64,000 nucleotides of DNA from positions 1-64,000 of the forward strand of contig NZ_CAKZJO010000081.1 in the NCBI RefSeq assembly GCF_936943645.1. The letters run 5' to 3'. Shown here one piece after another: positions 61,003 through 64,000 of this stretch. The DNA is from an uncultured Bradyrhizobium sp. (GTDB lineage: Bacteria > Pseudomonadota > Alphaproteobacteria > Rhizobiales > Xanthobacteraceae). Made by a program: the position numbers and the translations under genes. Positions within the stretch are counted from its first letter, which is position 1; the number at the start of each line of letters is the position of its first letter. The notes beneath the pieces were generated by a model. That model made no database searches. It was not told where the DNA came from and saw only the letters and a list, made by a program, of their open reading frames with translations.

Positions 61003-61773
61003 ATGAAGACGATCGATCTGAACTGCGACCTCGGCGAAGGTTTCGGCGCTTGGGAGATGGGCAACGACGCCGCGATGATCGACCTTGCTAGCTCGGTCAA
61101 CGTCGCCTGCGGCTTCCATGCCGGCGACCCCGATATCATGCGCCGGACGGTGGAGCTGGCGAAGGCGCGCGGCGTCTCGGTCGGCGCCCATCCCGGCTAC
61201 CGCGACCTGCACGGCTTCGGCCGGCATCCGATCGCGGGGCTCAAGGCCTCCGAAATCGAGAACCTCGTCGCCTACCAGATCGGTGCCTTGCAGGCGATCG
61301 CGACCGCGGCAGGCCACAAGGTCACGCATGTGAAGGCACATGGCGCGCTCTCCAACGTCGCCTGCGAGGACGACATGACGGCGAAGGCGATCGCCGCCGG
61401 GATCAAGGCGGTCGACGCCAGCCTGATCTTCGTCGTGCTCGCCAATTCGAAGCTGGTGAAGGCAGGCGAAGACGCCAACCTGCCGATGGTGCACGAGGTG
61501 TTCGCCGACCGCGCCTATGAGGACGACGGCAACCTCGTCTCGCGCAAGAAGCCCGGCGCGGTGCTGCACGACGCCAAGGCGATCGCCGACCGCGTGGTCC
61601 GCATGGTGCAGGACGGCGCGGTGGTCTCGGTGACAGGCAAGGTCATCAAGATGCGCACGGATACGGTGTGCATCCACGGCGACACCCACGGCGCCGTGGA
61701 GATCGCCCGGACCTTGCGTCAGGCATTGAAGACCGCGGGGATCGAGGTCGCGCCGTTCAAGCGCGGGTCGTGA
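61003..61773 (+). CDS. pxpA: 5-oxoprolinase subunit PxpA (LamB/YcsF family)
   Basis: 256 residues, start MKTIDLNCDLGEGFGAWEMG. The family motif NCDLGEGFGAW, NVACGFHAGDPDIMRRTV and VGAHPGYRDLHGFGRH are all present, as is VCIHGDTHGAVEIARTL near the end. Catalytic subunit of the PxpABC complex. Order pxpB-pxpC-pxpA, one transcript, followed by a repeat. Confidence 0.96.
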   Translation: MKTIDLNCDLGEGFGAWEMGNDAAMIDLASSVNVACGFHAGDPDIMRRTVELAKARGVSVGAHPGYRDLHGFGRHPIAGLKASEIENLVAYQIGALQAIATAAGHKVTHVKAHGALSNVACEDDMTAKAIAAGIKAVDASLIFVVLANSKLVKAGEDANLPMVHEVFADRAYEDDGNLVSRKKPGAVLHDAKAIADRVVRMVQDGAVVSVTGKVIKMRTDTVCIHGDTHGAVEIARTLRQALKTAGIEVAPFKRGS

Positions 61774-61786
61774 GACACATCAGGTG

Positions 61787-61880
61787 CCGTAGGGTGGGCA
61801 AAGGCGCATAGCGCCGTGCCCACGATCTCCGCATGATCGAAGCAGGTGGTGGGCACGCTCCGCTTTGCCCACCCTACCGG
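61787..61880. repeat. Palindromic intergenic repeat, family D
   Basis: Arms CCGTAGGGTGGGCAAAGGCG and CGCTTTGCCCACCCTACCGG are nearly perfect inverted repeats enclosing GTGCCCAC and GTGGGCAC. Lies after pxpA and may end transcription. This type is widely dispersed in Bradyrhizobium genomes, by recognition. Confidence 0.8.
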
Positions 61881-61893
61881 ACTAAGCAAGACG

Positions 61894-62046
61894 CTAGAAC
61901 GGATGTACCGACAACGTCCCGAACACGATCGCCGCGATGACCGCAAACGCGCTGTAGAGCGCGACATGGTGCATGCTCGCACCGGTCCGCTGCGAGAGCG
62001 AGCGCGCGTAGAAATGCAGTCTGGCTTCCGCCGATAGTTCGCGCAT
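61894..62046 (-). CDS. 50-residue single-helix membrane protein
   Basis: ATG 62046 to TAG 61894. A polar N-terminus MRELSAEARLHFYARSLSQR is followed by one membrane helix (VALYSAFAVIAAIVFGTL) and a short end SVHPF. Composition and codon use look like a real gene. No function recognised. It sits between the repeat after pxpA and the sulfite reductase terminator. Confidence 0.65.
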   Translation of the reverse strand: MRELSAEARLHFYARSLSQRTGASMHHVALYSAFAVIAAIVFGTLSVHPF

Positions 62047-62204
62047 GGTCGATCTCCAACGCCCCATTTGCGGGATTATGAAGGATCAACCTGGGCGGGA
62101 GGCAAGACGGTGGCGCAAATAGCGATGCGCCTCCTCCGAGAAGGCCGCATCACAGAGGTAAATTCTCTCCAGGAGCGGGTTCCGAGAATCTTATTCGCTC
62201 AAAT

Positions 62205-62232
62205 CCGAGCCAGTTGGAACCGGCTCGGATAA
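62205..62232 (-). terminator. Hairpin downstream of the sulfite reductase flavoprotein gene
   Basis: Arms ATCCGAGCC (62205-62213) and GGCTCGGAT (62224-62232), with GTT/AAC pairing in the loop. On the minus strand it is followed by TTTGAGCG. It lies 15 bp after the stop, so it probably ends that operon; the T-tract is short. Confidence 0.7.
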
Positions 62233-62246
62233 CCGATTGACGACGG

Positions 62247-63857
62247 TCAGTACACGTCCGCCTGGAAACGGCCGGTCTTCTTGAGCTCGGCGACGAAGCT
62301 GACCGCCTCGTCCGTCGAACGCGCCCCGAACTGGGCGACGATGTCGACCAGCGCGCGCTCGACGTCCTTGGCCATCCGCTTGGCATCGCCGCAGATGTAG
62401 AGATGCGCGCCGTCGGCGAGCCATGTCCACAGTTCGCGACCGACCTCGCGCATGCGGTCCTGCACGTAGAATTTCTTCTCGCCGTCGCGCGACCAGGCCA
62501 GCGACAGCCGCGTCAACTGGCCAGAGGTCTTCATCGCATTGAGCTCTTCCTGGTAGAAGAAATCGCAATCGCTGCGCTGATGGCCGAAGAACAGCCAGTT
62601 CTTGCCGGGCGCGCCGGTCGCCTTGCGGTCGAGCAGGAAGGCGCGGAACGGCGCAATGCCGGTGCCGGGACCGATCATGATCACTGATGTCTTCGGGTCC
62701 TGCGGCAGGCCGAAATTGTGCGCCTTCTGCACATAGACCTTGAGCTTCTCACCCTCGTTGATGCGCTCGCCGAGGAAGGTCGAGGCGACGCCGACACGCT
62801 TGCGCTTGCCGATCAAGTATCGCACGGAATCGACCGTCAGAGACAGCTTTCCGGGCGTGGCATTGTGCGACGAGGAGATCGAATAAAGTCGCGGCTGCAG
62901 CGGCTCCAGCGCCTCCACGAAGGCCTCCGGATGCGGCCGCGTGCCGGAGAACTTCTGCAGTGCCGCCATCACGTCGAGCGTTGCGGCATCGCCATCGGGA
63001 TCCTCTCCCTGCGCCAGCGCCCTTGCCTTCTCGCGCTGCGCGCCGCCGGTGATGAAGGAGATCAGCTCGAACAGCGAGTCCGGCGCCGGCGACAGCGAGA
63101 CGTCGTCGATCAACACCTCGCGCAGCGTCTTGCCGTTGACTTTGGTGGTGTGGGAGGCGCCGAGCAGCGCGATGATCTGGTCGACAAGGCCGACATCGTT
63201 GCGCGCGAACACGCCAAAACTGTCGCCGACGACGTAGTCGAGCTTGCTCTCGGAGAGGTCGAACTCGACGTGGTAGGTCTCCTTCTCCGACTTGCCCTTG
63301 TTGAGCAGACGCCGCGACAGGAAGGTCGCCTCGGTCGGATTGTCGCGTGAGCGGCCGGGCTCGGCGATCGTCACGGTCACGGCGGGCGCGGCCACAGCGT
63401 CCGACTTTTCGGGCGCCTTCGCCGCGGGAGCCTTGTCGAGCTCCTCGGCGAGCGACTTCAGCATCCGCGCGGTTTCCTTGCCGCCGGGAACGCAGAGGTT
63501 GAGCCGCGCCTCGCTGCGGCTGGCGATTGCCTCGGAATAGTCATGGCAATTGTAGCCGCACTGGCCGCAATCCTGCTGCGCCATCGCCGCCATCATCTTG
63601 CGGCGGACGGGCCGGCCCTCGGCGAGCTTCATCCGATCGGCAATCGGCATGGTCTGGTCGTGCCATGGCGCTTCGCCGTCGTCTCCGTCACCGGCGCCTT
63701 GCATGACGGCAGCGCCCTGCTCGGCTGACAGCGGCGCGGCCAATTCAGGCGACAGCAGTCCGGCAAAGAAGCCGTTCAGCCAGGAGCGCTGCGCGTCGGA
63801 GAACGGCGCGCTGGCGGGAATGATATCGAGCCTGGGCGGAGGGGTGATCTGGTTCAT
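62247..63857 (-). CDS. cysJ-like: Sulfite reductase flavoprotein-type subunit with N-terminal Fe-S domain
   Basis: 536 residues. There is no flavodoxin domain; instead the N-terminus carries a PF04060-like 4Fe-4S motif with Cys97, Cys100, Cys104 and Cys122 (DCGQCGYNCHDYSEAIA ... LNLCVPGG). It then has the FAD-binding part of the CysJ/CPR type (PRLYSISSSHNATPGKLSLT; GVASTFLGERI) and the NADPH part (VIMIGPGTGIAPFRAFLLDR; LYICGDAKRMAKDVERAL). Probably passes electrons from NADPH to the adjacent sulfite/nitrite reductase. Its ATG overlaps that gene's stop by 4 bp. Confidence 0.92.
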   Translation of the reverse strand: MNQITPPPRLDIIPASAPFSDAQRSWLNGFFAGLLSPELAAPLSAEQGAAVMQGAGDGDDGEAPWHDQTMPIADRMKLAEGRPVRRKMMAAMAQQDCGQCGYNCHDYSEAIASRSEARLNLCVPGGKETARMLKSLAEELDKAPAAKAPEKSDAVAAPAVTVTIAEPGRSRDNPTEATFLSRRLLNKGKSEKETYHVEFDLSESKLDYVVGDSFGVFARNDVGLVDQIIALLGASHTTKVNGKTLREVLIDDVSLSPAPDSLFELISFITGGAQREKARALAQGEDPDGDAATLDVMAALQKFSGTRPHPEAFVEALEPLQPRLYSISSSHNATPGKLSLTVDSVRYLIGKRKRVGVASTFLGERINEGEKLKVYVQKAHNFGLPQDPKTSVIMIGPGTGIAPFRAFLLDRKATGAPGKNWLFFGHQRSDCDFFYQEELNAMKTSGQLTRLSLAWSRDGEKKFYVQDRMREVGRELWTWLADGAHLYICGDAKRMAKDVERALVDIVAQFGARSTDEAVSFVAELKKTGRFQADVY

Positions 63858-64000
63858 GCGGACACCTGTGCATCGGCAAGCTTGCGCAACGTTTCGCCGT
63901 CATGGCGGCGCGCGAAAGAGAGGAACGTTTCGTCGGCGGACGAACGGTGAACGAGATAGGCCTTGAGCAGTCCCTCGACCGTCTTCGGCGCGTCTTCGGC
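63854..64000 (-). CDS. Nitrite/sulfite reductase hemoprotein, C-terminal 48 residues (runs off the right edge)
   Basis: Only the end is in the window: translation reads KTVEGLLKAYLVHRSSADET then FLSFARRHDGETLRKLADAQ. The LLKAYLxHR...ETFLSFxRRHD pattern is the C-terminus of ferredoxin-type sulfite/nitrite reductases (CysI/NirA). The stop overlaps the flavoprotein start by 4 bp, so the two subunits are co-translated. Identity as sulfite rather than nitrite reductase cannot be decided from this fragment. Confidence 0.8.
   Translation of the reverse strand, partial: AEDAPKTVEGLLKAYLVHRSSADETFLSFARRHDGETLRKLADAQVSA

Overview
The window is chromosomal DNA of a high-GC alphaproteobacterium, most likely Bradyrhizobium or a close Nitrobacteraceae relative. 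The reasons are the gene set and order of the division/cell-wall (dcw) cluster, the long FtsZ with an extended C-terminal linker, a class A RNase P RNA, an ECF42-DGPF sigma factor pair, and several families of palindromic intergenic repeats. The assignment is by recognition only; no database search was possible.

Layout. 1-5.2 kb (minus strand): 5' part of ligA, then recN, bamD and lpxC. 5.6-30.5 kb (minus strand, transcribed right to left): rsmH, ftsL, ftsI, murE, murF, mraY, murD, [foreign island], ftsW, murG, murC, murB, ddl, ftsQ, ftsA, ftsZ. A bidirectional hairpin terminator lies between ftsZ and lpxC. No mraZ is visible upstream of rsmH. 30.9-35.0 kb: a secreted-type amidase, an ECF42 sigma factor with its DGPF partner, rnpB with its terminator, and an alpha/beta hydrolase. 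35.0-48.3 kb: a DUF983 protein divergent from a MocR-type regulator, a TauE/SafE permease, an O-antigen ligase-like protein, a MATE pump, an ABC exporter, an EmrAB-type pump with a divergent TetR regulator and a perfect palindromic operator, and a Crp/Fnr regulator. 48.3-52.9 kb: a catabolic operon (M20 hydrolase, ABC permease, binding protein, AtzF-like amidase). 53-58.9 kb: small enzymes, an extensin-like lipoprotein, two divergent DUF2147-like paralogues, a cupin and a RraA-like protein. 59.2-61.8 kb: pxpB-pxpC-pxpA (5-oxoprolinase). 62.2-64 kb: sulfite reductase flavoprotein and the 3' end of its sulfite/nitrite reductase partner.

The main discovery candidate is the island at 16.5-21.65 kb, between murD and ftsW. 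Three tightly coupled genes of visibly lower GC encode (in transcription order) a short DnaG-type primase (CHC2 zinc finger plus TOPRIM), a 1063-residue reverse transcriptase with an FVDD active site and about 680 C-terminal residues of unknown nature, and a stand-alone nitrilase-fold amidohydrolase with an intact Glu-Lys-Cys triad. The RT plus nitrilase pairing resembles defence-associated reverse transcriptases of the UG/Abi (DRT) family. The split nitrilase and the DnaG-like primase partner may make this an undescribed variant. It is inserted co-directionally into an essential operon with no integrase visible.

Two further microproteins (27 and 50 residues), five repeat families and several candidate operators (MocR direct repeats, TetR palindrome, CtrA-like half-sites) are also recorded.
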